Source: Bog-473 sp963764305
Lineage (GTDB): Bacteria > Actinomycetota > Acidimicrobiia > Acidimicrobiales > RAAP-2
Direction of reading: 5' to 3'
NCBI GenBank assembly: GCA_963764305.1
Contig: CAVXSD010000006.1
Location: 558,001 to 622,000 of the forward strand
DNA length: 64,000 bases
The notes under the pieces are model-generated. The model was not told the DNA's origin. It made no database searches and saw nothing but the letters and a program-made list of their open reading frames with translations. The position numbers and the translations under genes were made by a program. Shown here one piece after another: positions 35,250 to 45,455 of the stretch. The stretch's first letter is position 1. Each line of letters opens with the position of its first letter.

Positions 35250-35527
35250 CTATCCTCGCACATCAGGTGCGGGGCGCCCCCACGCCTCAACCAGGTGTGC
35301 ACGGAACTGCTGAATGTCCTCGGCGTCGATGGACGCCGCGAAGGCCCGTTCGAAGCCGTGCCGACGCACCGCATCTTCCAGGCAGCCCGGTGAGTCACGG
35401 CACAGCCAGGCCCCCCGCCCCGCCCCGTGCCTGTCAACCGAGAGGGCCCCGCCCGGAAGCCGGACGATTCGGATCAGCTGGTCGGCCGGCAGGGCGCTCC
35501 GGCAACCGACACAGGTCCGTGTCGGCG

Positions 35528-35531
<4 letters not shown>
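35250..35531 (-). CDS. ylxR: YlxR-family RNA-binding protein (DUF448), unusual start
   Basis: YlxR is a small protein encoded between nusA and infB in many bacteria, thought to bind RNA and in some species to affect RNase P. The family motif TRTCVGCR is followed by IVRLPGGALSVDRHGAGRGAWLC. No ATG, GTG or TTG lies in frame near the beginning. An ATA that overlaps the nusA stop (ATAG), with GGAAGAGG about 7 bases upstream, is the best placed codon and gives 93 residues; an ATT 18 bases earlier is another option. Initiation by coupling to nusA, or a base error, would explain this. Confidence 0.8.
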
Positions 35532-36813
<1,282 letters not shown>

Positions 36814-36817
<4 letters not shown>

Positions 36818-37311
36818 TGCCGCTTCACCCTCTCACTCTTCGCTCTCCGGGCCTCCGGCCCCCACTCGAAAACCGTCCGCGCCCGTTCGATCTGGTCGTA
36901 GGCGATGCGCATCCCGCCGTCCGGCACCTCGGGACCGGACACAATGCAGCCCGATTCGTCTGCACCTTCGAGCGTGCCGGTGATCCGCCGGACGTCCGCC
37001 GTGCCGGCGTCGATCCGGATGGTGACGGTCTCCCCGACCGCCCGGGCGAATTGCGCCGGAGTGCGGAGCCGCCGCTCGAGCCCGGGGCTCGAGACCGACA
37101 GGGTGTAGCGGCCCGGAAGGGGGTCGATGTCGTCGAGGGCGGCCGAGACGTCGCGGGTGGCGTCACCGAGCTCGTCGAGTCCGACGCCCCCTTCGCGGTC
37201 GACGAACACGGTGAGCTGGGCCCCACGCAACTCGACGTCCACCAGGTCCAGGCCGCGCGCCTCGAGGACGGGTGCCAGCGCATGCGCCAGATCCGTCGTG
37301 TTCCCAGTCAT
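36814..37311 (-). CDS. rimP: Ribosome maturation factor RimP
   Basis: RimP assists assembly of the 30S subunit. The 165-residue protein contains the family features LVDVELRGAQLTVFVDREGGV and YTLSVSSPGLERRLRT. The ATG at 37311 is chosen because of the strong site GGAGGAGGTGA about 6 bases upstream; longer versions would add non-coding-like residues. It heads the long operon rimP-nusA-ylxR-infB-rbfA-truB-ribF and is preceded by a perfect hairpin. Confidence 0.94.
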
Positions 37312-37356
37312 CGCCGTCACCTCCTCCCTTCGTCCGTCGTAAGCCGCCCAAAGCGA

Positions 37357-37380
37357 AAGCGTGGGCCGCAGCCCACGCTT
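37357..37380 (-). promoter_or_regulatory. Perfect 10-bp hairpin between proS and rimP
   Basis: AAGCGTGGGC, a 4-base loop and GCCCACGCTT form an uninterrupted stem 46 bases upstream of rimP on its strand. It may be the terminator of proS, or a leader structure for the rimP operon; a GTGGGC...GCCCAC hairpin in this place is seen upstream of rimP in other bacteria. It is followed on the minus strand by TCGCTTT rather than a clean U run. Confidence 0.5.
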
Positions 37381-37436
37381 CAACGAGGTACTGATCTTCA
37401 AAATGGACAGCAAAGGGGATTATAGCAATCCCGGGG

Positions 37437-38849
37437 CTAATAGGACCGGGCCACGACCGCCACGAGGTCGTCCTCGGCGTCCCCGGGCTCGGCCAGGGAG
37501 CCGTCGGGCCGCTGAAGGCAGCGGATGCTGAGGGCGTGCACCGCCAGGCGATCCTCGCCGTCGGGCCCGAGCGCCCCCAGACGGACCCGGGCGAAGCCGA
37601 CCGACCCCGCCTCCACGGTCTCCTCGAGTGACGCGGCGTCCGCCGTCCTGGCGTCGCGGGCCGCCGTCGCCTCCGCCAGAAGCTCGGGCCCGGCGGAGTC
37701 GAGAATGGCGCGCACCGTTCCTGCCACGGCACCGACCGCGACGTCCAACTTCTCCCGCCGGTGGCGGGTCACCACGGTGACGTTCCCCTCGGCCAGGTCG
37801 CGCGGGCCCACCTCCACCCGCACCGGGACGCCCTTGAGCTCCCAGGCCACGCTGCGACGGCCGAAGCTGGTGTCGGTGCGGTCATCGAGGCGGACCCGGT
37901 GCCCGGCGGATGTGAGCTCGGCGACCAGGGCCTCCGCCGCCGCGCCCACCTCGGGGCTGTCCTTGACGACCAGGACCACCACCTGCGTCGGGGCCAGGGT
38001 CGGGGGCAGGCGCAGACCGAAGTCGTCGCCGTGCGCCATGACCAGGGCGCCGACCAGCCGGGTGGTGATGCCCCACGACGTCTGCCAGACGTAGTCGAGC
38101 GTGCCGTGCGCATTGGTGTACGTCGTGTCGAAGACCCTGGCGAAGTTCTGCCCGAGCTCGTGGCTGGTGCACATCTGCAACGCCTTGCCGTCGCCCATCA
38201 TGCTCTCGCAGGTCCACGAGCAGATGGCCCCGGGGAACCGCTCGCGCGCCGTCTTGTGGCCGGTGAGAGTCGGGATGCCCAGGAAGTCGACGACGGTGGC
38301 GCGGTAGACGTCGTCGAGGATGCGCAGCGCGTAGGCGCGCGCGTCGTCCTCGGTGGCGTGCGCGGTGTGCCCCTCCTGCCAGAGGAACTCGGTGGTGCGC
38401 AGGAAGAGGCGAGGGCGCATCTCCCAACGGACCACGTTGGCCCACTGGTTGAGCAGCATGGGCAGGTCCCGGTGGCTCTGGATCCACTTGGAGAAGAAGC
38501 TGTTGATCACCGTCTCGCTGGTGGGCCGGACGACCAGCGGCTCCTCCAGCTCCTTGCCCCCGCCGTGGGTGACGACGGCCAGCTCAGGGGCGAATCCTTC
38601 GACGTGCTCGGCCTCGAGCTTCAGGAAGGACTCGGGGATGAAGAGCGGGAAGTAGGCGTTCTCGGCACCGGCTTCCTTGATGCGCCGGTCGAGCTCGGCC
38701 TGCATGAGCTCCCAGATCCCGTAACCCCAGGGGCGGATGACCATGGTGCCGCGGGCGGGGCCGTTCTCCGCCATCTCCGCGCCGGCGATCACCTCTTGGT
38801 ACCAACGGGGGAAATCCTCCGCCCGCGTCACGATCGCACCCTTCGCCAT
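37437..38849 (-). CDS. proS: Prolyl-tRNA synthetase, archaeal/eukaryotic-type
   Basis: ProRS charges tRNA-Pro. The 470-residue class II enzyme shows VVRPTSETVINSFFSKWI, LFLRTTEFLWQEGHTAHA and CTSHELGQNFARVFD, with the anticodon-binding domain after about residue 285. It lacks the bacterial editing insertion, and its short length and N-terminus match the archaeal/eukaryotic-like form found in several bacterial groups. It lies 11 bases after ispG. A hairpin separates it from rimP. Confidence 0.94.
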   Translation of the reverse strand: MAKGAIVTRAEDFPRWYQEVIAGAEMAENGPARGTMVIRPWGYGIWELMQAELDRRIKEAGAENAYFPLFIPESFLKLEAEHVEGFAPELAVVTHGGGKELEEPLVVRPTSETVINSFFSKWIQSHRDLPMLLNQWANVVRWEMRPRLFLRTTEFLWQEGHTAHATEDDARAYALRILDDVYRATVVDFLGIPTLTGHKTARERFPGAICSWTCESMMGDGKALQMCTSHELGQNFARVFDTTYTNAHGTLDYVWQTSWGITTRLVGALVMAHGDDFGLRLPPTLAPTQVVVLVVKDSPEVGAAAEALVAELTSAGHRVRLDDRTDTSFGRRSVAWELKGVPVRVEVGPRDLAEGNVTVVTRHRREKLDVAVGAVAGTVRAILDSAGPELLAEATAARDARTADAASLEETVEAGSVGFARVRLGALGPDGEDRLAVHALSIRCLQRPDGSLAEPGDAEDDLVAVVARSY

Positions 38850-38860
38850 GGGTGCGCAGG

Positions 38861-40096
38861 CTAGTTGTCGGCCTCGCTGTGACGCCTGATGATCTCGATC
38901 TTCTCCGAAGTGTGGTTGGGGTCCGCGCCCGTCGAGTCGAGCAGGGCGCGCCGGTCGGCCTCCGCCTCCGCCTCGGCGTTGGAGTCCGCCGCCGCGATGC
39001 GCGCCTCGACCCCTTCGGCGACCAGACGCTCCGCCTCGTCGACCAGTGCCTGCACCATGTCCGCCTCGGGGACGACGCGGATGATCTTGCCCCGGATGAA
39101 CAGGTGGCCCTTCTGCTTCCCGGCCGCGATGCCGATGTCGGCCTCGCGCGCCTCACCCGGGCCGTTGACGACGCAGCCCATCACCGCCACCTGGATCGGC
39201 AAGTTCAGCTTCTCGAGCGCATCCTGGGCCTCCTTGGCCACGGCGATGACGTCGACCTGGGCCCGGCCGCAGGACGGGCAGGCGATGAGGTCGAGGCCCT
39301 TGCGCTCGCGCAGCCCCAGCGACTCCAGGAGCTGGCGCCCGGCGCGGGCCTCCTCGACGGGGTCCGCCGTCAGTGAGAAGCGGATGGTGTCGCCGATGCC
39401 CTCGGCCAGCAGGGCGCCGATGCCGGCCGTGCCCTTGACCAACCCGGCCGGTGGCGGACCGGCCTCGGTGACGCCGAGGTGCAGCGGGTGGTCGAAGGTC
39501 TCCGAGGCGAGCCGGTAGGCGGCGATCATCAACGCGACCGAGGAGGCCTTCACGGAGATCTTGACGTCGGTGAAGTCGACCTCCTCGAAGAAGGCGAGCT
39601 CGTTGCGAGCCGACTCGACGAGTGCCTCGGGCGTGGCGCCCCCGTACTTCTTGTAGAGGTCGGGGTGCAAGGACCCGGCGTTCACTCCGATGCGGATGGG
39701 CACGCCGCGATCACGCGCCTCGGCGGCCACCTGTTTGATCTCGGCCTCCTTGCGCAGGTTGCCGGGGTTCAGGCGCAGGCCCTGCACTCCGGCCTCCAGC
39801 GCGGCCAGTGCCATCTCGTGGTGGAAGTGGATGTCGGCCACGATCGGCACCGGCGATCGCGGGACGATGTGGGCCAGGCCCTCGGCGGCCGCCTCCTCGT
39901 TGCAGGTGCAGCGCACGATGTCGGCCCCGGCCGCCGCCAGCGCGTAGACCTGGGCCAGCGTGCCGTCGACGTCCGCCGTCTTGGTCGTGGTCATGGACTG
40001 CACCGTGACGGGTGCACCGCCGCCGATTGGCACCCCGCCCAACGTGATGCGACGGGTCGGCCGGCGGGGCGACAGGAGCGACGGGGAGAGCTCCAC
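38861..40096 (-). CDS. ispG: 4-hydroxy-3-methylbut-2-en-1-yl diphosphate synthase
   Basis: IspG is the iron-sulfur enzyme that makes HMBPP in the MEP isoprenoid pathway. The 411-residue protein has VQSMTTTKTADVDGT, VADIHFHHEMAL, and the cluster ligands in ACPSCGR and MGCVVNGPGEA. The GTG at 40096 lies 5 bases after the rseP stop and is the most sensible start. The C-terminal ~50 residues are charged and longer than average. It forms a unit with dxr and rseP, the usual order. Confidence 0.95.
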   Translation of the reverse strand: MELSPSLLSPRRPTRRITLGGVPIGGGAPVTVQSMTTTKTADVDGTLAQVYALAAAGADIVRCTCNEEAAAEGLAHIVPRSPVPIVADIHFHHEMALAALEAGVQGLRLNPGNLRKEAEIKQVAAEARDRGVPIRIGVNAGSLHPDLYKKYGGATPEALVESARNELAFFEEVDFTDVKISVKASSVALMIAAYRLASETFDHPLHLGVTEAGPPPAGLVKGTAGIGALLAEGIGDTIRFSLTADPVEEARAGRQLLESLGLRERKGLDLIACPSCGRAQVDVIAVAKEAQDALEKLNLPIQVAVMGCVVNGPGEAREADIGIAAGKQKGHLFIRGKIIRVVPEADMVQALVDEAERLVAEGVEARIAAADSNAEAEAEADRRALLDSTGADPNHTSEKIEIIRRHSEADN

Positions 40097-40101
40097 CGCA
40101 A

Positions 40102-41406
40102 TCAGTGCGGGATCTGGAGCGGGTGGGTGATATCGAGAAAGATGCCGGCGAAGACGAAAGCGAGCAGGAACGCGATGAACAGCGCGGCCACGGGGAACAG
40201 CTTGGTGATGTCGGCCCGGTAGTAGGGCCGACCGCGCTTCGTGCGGATCCACTCGTAACCGGCGATGGCCACGTGGCCACCGTCGAGGGGGATCATCGGC
40301 AACATGTTGAGGATCCCGAACACGATGTTGATCGCGATGAGCAGGATCAGGACGGAAGCCAGGCCCGCCTGCTCTGACTGCGCACCGAGATTGGCGATGC
40401 CGAGGATGGAGACCGGGCGCGGCGCCGAGCCGGGGTTGTTCACCGCCGACTGGGCCGCCTTGGAGCTGGTCACCTGATGGAAGACCGACTGCAGGCCGCT
40501 GGGCGAGAACGTCTGACCGAGCCCGCTGACCTCCTGGTGCGTGACGTTCCACATGGTCGACAGGGCGGCGCCCGGGCTACCGAGCGGTGAGACCGATCGG
40601 GTGGCGTAGCCGCCGACGGTGAAGCCGAGGTAGCCGTGGTCGGCCAAGGGCCTGTGGTCGACCTTGATGCCCTTGCCACTCTCCGGAGTGGCCGTCAGCT
40701 GGAGCGGCTTGCCGTCGCGCTCGACCCCGATCGTCAGTGGCTTGCCCGTGGAGCGCCCGATGATGTCGGTCATCGCGGTGGCGCTGGTGAACGATTTCCC
40801 GTTGATGGAGACGATGGTGTCCCCGGCTCGCAAGCCGGCCAGGGCCGCCGGCGTCGTCTTGCCCGACCAGTGGTCAAGGGAGGCGACGTTGATGTTGTTC
40901 GTGGTCTGGCCGAACGTCAGGACCAGGATGAGCGCCAGGACGAAGGCGATGAGGAAGTGCATGGCCGAGCCGGCCGACGCCACGATGATCCGCTGGTGAA
41001 ACGGCTGCTGGCGGTAGGCCCGGGGCTCGTCCTCCTCGGGCACCTCCTCAGTGGAGGTGAACCCGGTGATGCGCACGTACCCTCCGGCGGGGATGGCCTT
41101 GATGCCGTACTCCGTCTCACCCCGGCGCACCGACCACAGTCGCGGGCCGAAGCCGACGAAGTACTCCGTCACCTTCATGCCGGCGCGTTTGGCCGTCACG
41201 AAGTGGCCGAACTCGTGCAGCATCACGATCGCAAAGAGGATGGCGATGAAGAGGAGCAGATAGCCCCACCCAAGGGCGATGAAGACGGCGGTGATCAGGG
41301 CGAGGCCGACCAGGAGCTGGGCCACCCGCGTCGGGTTGCCTCCCGGCTCCGGGTTCGTCTCGAGGGGCGGCTCCGCCGCCGGCGCCTGCGTGTCGGTGAG
41401 CGTCAT
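40102..41406 (-). CDS. rseP: Site-2 protease, RseP/Rip1-like zinc metalloprotease
   Basis: This 434-residue intramembrane protease cleaves membrane-anchored regulators such as anti-sigma factors. The zinc motif HEFGH lies in VMLHEFGHFVTAKRAG in an early helix; a PDZ domain follows (LRAGDTIVSINGKSF); the third zinc ligand is in MIPLDGGHVAI, and the last helices include FLLAFVFAGIFLDI. The start is the ATG at 41406, 13 bases after dxr. Its place between dxr and ispG is typical for actinobacteria; the substrate is not encoded nearby. Confidence 0.93.
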   Translation of the reverse strand: MTLTDTQAPAAEPPLETNPEPGGNPTRVAQLLVGLALITAVFIALGWGYLLLFIAILFAIVMLHEFGHFVTAKRAGMKVTEYFVGFGPRLWSVRRGETEYGIKAIPAGGYVRITGFTSTEEVPEEDEPRAYRQQPFHQRIIVASAGSAMHFLIAFVLALILVLTFGQTTNNINVASLDHWSGKTTPAALAGLRAGDTIVSINGKSFTSATAMTDIIGRSTGKPLTIGVERDGKPLQLTATPESGKGIKVDHRPLADHGYLGFTVGGYATRSVSPLGSPGAALSTMWNVTHQEVSGLGQTFSPSGLQSVFHQVTSSKAAQSAVNNPGSAPRPVSILGIANLGAQSEQAGLASVLILLIAINIVFGILNMLPMIPLDGGHVAIAGYEWIRTKRGRPYYRADITKLFPVAALFIAFLLAFVFAGIFLDITHPLQIPH

Positions 41407-41419
41407 CGCAGCACCAACG

Positions 41420-42589
41420 CTACCGGTCGCCACCCGGGGCGCGGCGTCGGCCCAGCGCCAGGCGGGCCCGGGTCCGGGCCTCGGCGTCAGCGGCCAGGAC
41501 CGCTTCGACCTGGTCGACCGGCTCGTCGACCCACCCGGCCATCGTCTCGGCCACCACGTCGGCGATGCCGCTCCAGGGCAGGGCGTCGCTCAGGAACGCA
41601 TCGACGGCCACCTCGTTGGCCGCGCTGAGCCAGGCCGGGGCCGAGCCGCCGGACCGGCCGGCTTCATAGGCCAACCCGATGCAACGGAACACCGTGCGAT
41701 CGGGCGGCTCGAAGGTCAGGCTCGTGGGTTCCGACCAGTCCAGGGCCCCGAACGGTGTCGCCACGCGGTCGGGCCAGCCGAGGGCGTAGCCGATGGGGAG
41801 GCGCATGTCGGGGTTCGACAGCTGGGCCAGGGTCGACCCGTCGCGCAGCTCCACCATGGAGTGCACGATCGACTGCGGGTGCACGACGATGTCGACGCGG
41901 TCGTAGCCGATGCCGAACAGCTCGTGGGCCTCGATCACCTCGAGGCCCTTGTTCATGAGCGTGGACGAATCGATGGTGATCTTCGGCCCCATCGACCATG
42001 TCGGGTGGGCCAGCGCGTCGGCCACCGTGACCGTGTCGAGACGCTCGGCCGGCCAGCCGCGGAAGGGGCCGCCCGACGCGGTGAGGAGCAGCCGGGCGAC
42101 GTCGGTGGTGGCCTGCACCGCGGCGAGGCACTGGTGCAGGGCACAGTGCTCGGAGTCGACCGGGATGATCTCCGCACCCGGCGTCCGGCGGGCCTTCTGC
42201 ACGACGGGTGCCCCGGCGATCAGCGACTCCTTGTTGGCCAGCGCCAGCCGCTTGCCGGCCTCGAGCGCCGCCATCGTCACCGGCAGTCCGGCGAAGCCGA
42301 CGACCGCGTTCAGCACGACGTCGGCGCTGCCGGCCGCCGCCACCAGGCCCTCCTCCCCCACCATCACCTCGGTGGCGGCGGGGACGCCGGTCCGCACCTC
42401 GTCGTAGCGTGCCGGGTCGCCGATCACCACCAGGGCAGGCCCGAACTCGGCCACCTGGGCCAGGAGCTCCTCGACGGAGCGCTGGGCCGCCAGCGCGTGG
42501 ACGCGGAAACGATCAGGCTCCCGGCGGATGACGTCGAGCGCCTGGGTCCCGACGGACCCGGTGGAGCCCATCAGGCTGACCGTGCGCAT
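41420..42589 (-). CDS. dxr: 1-deoxy-D-xylulose 5-phosphate reductoisomerase
   Basis: Dxr converts DXP to MEP with NADPH, the first committed step of the MEP pathway. The 389-residue protein has the N-terminal motif GSTGSVGTQALDVI, LANKESLIAG, the metal-binding PVDSEHCALHQCL region and LTASGGPFRGW. The length is standard. It lies 11 bases downstream of cdsA and 13 upstream of rseP, in one operon with ispG. Confidence 0.96.
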   Translation of the reverse strand: MRTVSLMGSTGSVGTQALDVIRREPDRFRVHALAAQRSVEELLAQVAEFGPALVVIGDPARYDEVRTGVPAATEVMVGEEGLVAAAGSADVVLNAVVGFAGLPVTMAALEAGKRLALANKESLIAGAPVVQKARRTPGAEIIPVDSEHCALHQCLAAVQATTDVARLLLTASGGPFRGWPAERLDTVTVADALAHPTWSMGPKITIDSSTLMNKGLEVIEAHELFGIGYDRVDIVVHPQSIVHSMVELRDGSTLAQLSNPDMRLPIGYALGWPDRVATPFGALDWSEPTSLTFEPPDRTVFRCIGLAYEAGRSGGSAPAWLSAANEVAVDAFLSDALPWSGIADVVAETMAGWVDEPVDQVEAVLAADAEARTRARLALGRRRAPGGDR

Positions 42590-42600
42590 CCGGGGTCAGC

Positions 42601-44142
42601 TCACCCGAGGTGCATCGCCTTGACCACGAAGTACGTGGCGGGGATGACGAAGAGCAAGCCGTCGACCCGGTCCAGGATGCCGCCGTGGCCGGGCAGCAGG
42701 CGGCCCATGTCCTTGATGCCCAGGTTCCGCTTGATCATGGACTGACTCAGGTCGCCCAGCGGAGCCACGATCGCCACCACCACCCCGTAGAGCGCGGCCT
42801 TGCCGATCGTCCACGGGTGGATGAAGTGGACCACGATGACGGAGACGAGGATGGCCGTCACGGCACCGCCGATCAGCCCCTCCCAGCTCTTGTTGGGACT
42901 GATGGAGGGAGCCAGCTGGTGGCGCCCCATGGCCGCACCGACCACCAGCGAGCCGACGTCGTCGGCCACCGTCACGATGACGGCGGCGAGGACGAAAGCG
43001 ATCCCGTGGCGGTCGGGGAACAGATTGGGATCGAGCAGCAGTGCGGCAAAGGACCCGAACGCGCCGACCCACACGAAGACGAACACCGTCGAGGAGATGC
43101 CCGACACGGGCTCCGCGGCAGGCTCGACCCGGGCGAGGTACCAGATGAAGGACCCGGCGACGAGCAGCACCAGGACGAGCGGCAGAGCCGCCACGCCCTT
43201 GTTGTACGTCTCGATCAAGAGCGACAGGACGGCAACGAGCCCCAGCAGCGTGGCCGGGTGGTACCGGGCTCGCCGGAAGGCGGCGTAGGCCTCCGCCGTC
43301 GCCAGGAGCACGACGGCGCAGACGATCACCATGGTGGCCACCGTTCCGGCGGCGAAGCAGGCCAATGCGATCGCACCGAGCAGGACGCCGGAGCCGATGG
43401 CCACCCGCATGTCGCGGCCGGCGGTCCCCGCCGTGTTCACGTTGCCGGTCCGGACCTTGGCGCTGCTCCGGGTCGTCCGGGGCGCCCGCGCCCTGGGCTC
43501 GGGTGGTTGGGGCTGGGTCAGGCGCGAGTCCGCGGCGGCGGGGACCGCCGCGCGTGGCGCGGACTCGGCCGGGTCGAACTCCGACCCGGCCGGCGCATAC
43601 GGCTCGTACGGCTCGTCTTGGAGCGAGACGGGCTCGGGCTCGCGGACCGGATCGCCGGCGGACTGCGGAAGAGGCTCGAAGCCGGGTTCGGGCGGGATCA
43701 CCAACGTGTCGTCGGACTCGAAGTGCCAGGGCTGGCGCTCCACGTCGACGACGTCCTCGCTCCGCTCGCCGAGCAGCGCGCCCACCGCCGGCAGGTCGTC
43801 GGAGAGCATGGACGGCTCGAAGACCTCTTCCTGGGCCTCCCAGTCGGTCTCCTCCTCGCGCCACATCGGCGGCGCCACCGACTGCTCCTCGCCGGTGCTG
43901 CTGTCGAGGACGGCGGGAACCTGTCCGGTCGGCGCGTCGTTCCAGTGCGGCAGCTCGGGGTGGTCGTCGACGACGGGGCCGGTCACCTCACGCACCGTGT
44001 CACCAGCCGGCTCGGCGCCGATGATGCGCACGCGACCCGAGTGGTAGCCCGGCGGATCCTCGTCGATCCCCTCCGTGCCGGGGTCGGCGATGCTGTCGAG
44101 GCCGTTGTCCAAATCTCCGAAGTCGTCGGTGTCGTCGGGCAT
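42601..44142 (-). CDS. cdsA: Phosphatidate cytidylyltransferase with long acidic N-terminal extension
   Basis: CdsA makes CDP-diacylglycerol for phospholipid synthesis. The C-terminal ~280 residues are a normal CdsA: about eight helices, SPNKSWEGLIGG and the family signature region LPGHGGILDRVDGLLF. The first ~235 residues are an added hydrophilic, Asp/Glu/Pro-rich region beginning MPDDTDDFGDLDNGLD, probably disordered and cytoplasmic, ending in a basic stretch just before the first helix. The extension keeps the same frame with clear coding composition and starts at an ATG 12 bases after frr. Its role is unknown; regulation or partner binding are possible. Confidence 0.93.
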   Translation of the reverse strand: MPDDTDDFGDLDNGLDSIADPGTEGIDEDPPGYHSGRVRIIGAEPAGDTVREVTGPVVDDHPELPHWNDAPTGQVPAVLDSSTGEEQSVAPPMWREEETDWEAQEEVFEPSMLSDDLPAVGALLGERSEDVVDVERQPWHFESDDTLVIPPEPGFEPLPQSAGDPVREPEPVSLQDEPYEPYAPAGSEFDPAESAPRAAVPAAADSRLTQPQPPEPRARAPRTTRSSAKVRTGNVNTAGTAGRDMRVAIGSGVLLGAIALACFAAGTVATMVIVCAVVLLATAEAYAAFRRARYHPATLLGLVAVLSLLIETYNKGVAALPLVLVLLVAGSFIWYLARVEPAAEPVSGISSTVFVFVWVGAFGSFAALLLDPNLFPDRHGIAFVLAAVIVTVADDVGSLVVGAAMGRHQLAPSISPNKSWEGLIGGAVTAILVSVIVVHFIHPWTIGKAALYGVVVAIVAPLGDLSQSMIKRNLGIKDMGRLLPGHGGILDRVDGLLFVIPATYFVVKAMHLG

Positions 44143-44154
44143 GCGCGTCGCTCC

Positions 44155-44724
44155 TCAGACCTGCAGCAGCTCTTGCTCTTTGTGCGCGAGCAGTTGGTCG
44201 ATCGCGGCAACCTGGTCCTGGGTGATCTTCTCGAGATCCTTCTCGACGCGTTCGAGCTCGTCCGTCGAGAGTTCGCCGTCCTTCTGAAGGGCCTCGAGAT
44301 CGTGCCGCCCCGCCCTCCGCAGGTTGCGCACAGCCACCTTCCCCTCCTCGGCCTTGTGCCGGACGACCTTCACCAGCTCCTTGCGCCGCTCTTCCGTCAG
44401 CGGTGGGAAGGCAAGTCGGATCACGGTCCCGTCATTGGTGGGATTGATGCCCAGGTCGGAGCCCATGATGGCCTTCTCGATCGCCCCGAGCGAGCCCTTG
44501 TCGTAGGGCGAGATCACCAGGAGCATGGCGTCGGGGACGCTGAAGCCGGCCAGTTGCCGGAGCGGGGTGGGTGTGCCGTAGTAGTCCACTGTGAGCGGCT
44601 CGAGCAGGGCCGAGGAGGCCCGGCCCGTGCGCACGCTGCTCATCTCGTGGCGGACGTGATCGATTGCTTTGGCCATCTTGTCCCTGGTGTCGTCCTTGAC
44701 CAGGGCGGCGAGGTCCTCGTCCAT
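44155..44724 (-). CDS. frr: Ribosome recycling factor
   Basis: RRF splits post-termination ribosomes with EF-G. The 189-residue protein shows the family sequence MAKAIDHVRHEMSSVRTGRA and PPLTEERRKELVKVVRHKAEE. The ATG shares one base with the pyrH stop (TGATG); a TTG one codon earlier is less likely. The order tsf-pyrH-frr-cdsA is the common bacterial one. Confidence 0.96.
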   Translation of the reverse strand: MDEDLAALVKDDTRDKMAKAIDHVRHEMSSVRTGRASSALLEPLTVDYYGTPTPLRQLAGFSVPDAMLLVISPYDKGSLGAIEKAIMGSDLGINPTNDGTVIRLAFPPLTEERRKELVKVVRHKAEEGKVAVRNLRRAGRHDLEALQKDGELSTDELERVEKDLEKITQDQVAAIDQLLAHKEQELLQV

Positions 44725-45443
44725 CAACGGACCAGCGTACCGATCGGCTCGCCGCTGAGCGCACGAGGGATGTTGCCGGGGATCATGAGGTCGAACACCC
44801 GGATCGGCAGGTTGTTGTCCTTGCAGAAGGTGATGGCGGTGAGATCCATCACCCGCAGGTCCCGGTTGATCACGTCCATGAAGGAGATCTCGTCGTAGCG
44901 CGTGGCCGTGGGGTCGAGCTTGGGGTCAGCACTGTAGACCCCGTCCACCCCCGAGTGGGTGCCCTTGCAGAGCAGCTCGGCCCCTATTTCGGCCGCCCGG
45001 AGCGCCGCCGGCGTGTCCGTGGTGAAGAAGGGGTTCCCCATGCCGGCGGCGAAGACGACGATGCGGCCCTTCTCGAGGTGCCGGATGGCCCGGCGCCGGA
45101 TGTAGGGCTCGGCCACCTCGGCCATGGAGAGGGCGCTCAGGACCCGGGTCGGCTGGCCCTGCTGCTCGAGCGCATCTTGGAGGGCCAGCGCGTTGATGAC
45201 CGTCCCGAGCATCCCCATGGTGTCGGAGGTGGCGCGGTCCATGCCGCCGCTCGCCCCCGTCGTGCCGCGCCAGATGTTGCCGCCGCCGACCACCACGGCG
45301 AGCTCGAGCCCGCCGCCGTCCATGGCGCGCCGCATCTCCTTGGCCATGCGCTCCACGGTGGCGGCGTCGATGGTCTCGTCGGACGCGGCGGAGGCGAGCG
45401 CCTCCCCCGACATCTTCAGCACGATCCGGCGCGGTTCTCCCAC
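44724..45443 (-). CDS. pyrH: UMP kinase
   Basis: PyrH phosphorylates UMP to UDP, supplying pyrimidine nucleotides. The 239-residue amino-acid-kinase-fold protein has RIVLKMSGEAL at the start, AVVVGGGNIWRG and GMGNPFFTTDTPAALRAAEI. Length and order are normal. It begins 12 bases after tsf and overlaps frr by one base. Confidence 0.96.
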   Translation of the reverse strand: MGEPRRIVLKMSGEALASAASDETIDAATVERMAKEMRRAMDGGGLELAVVVGGGNIWRGTTGASGGMDRATSDTMGMLGTVINALALQDALEQQGQPTRVLSALSMAEVAEPYIRRRAIRHLEKGRIVVFAAGMGNPFFTTDTPAALRAAEIGAELLCKGTHSGVDGVYSADPKLDPTATRYDEISFMDVINRDLRVMDLTAITFCKDNNLPIRVFDLMIPGNIPRALSGEPIGTLVR

Positions 45444-45455
45444 GATCCGTAGCGC

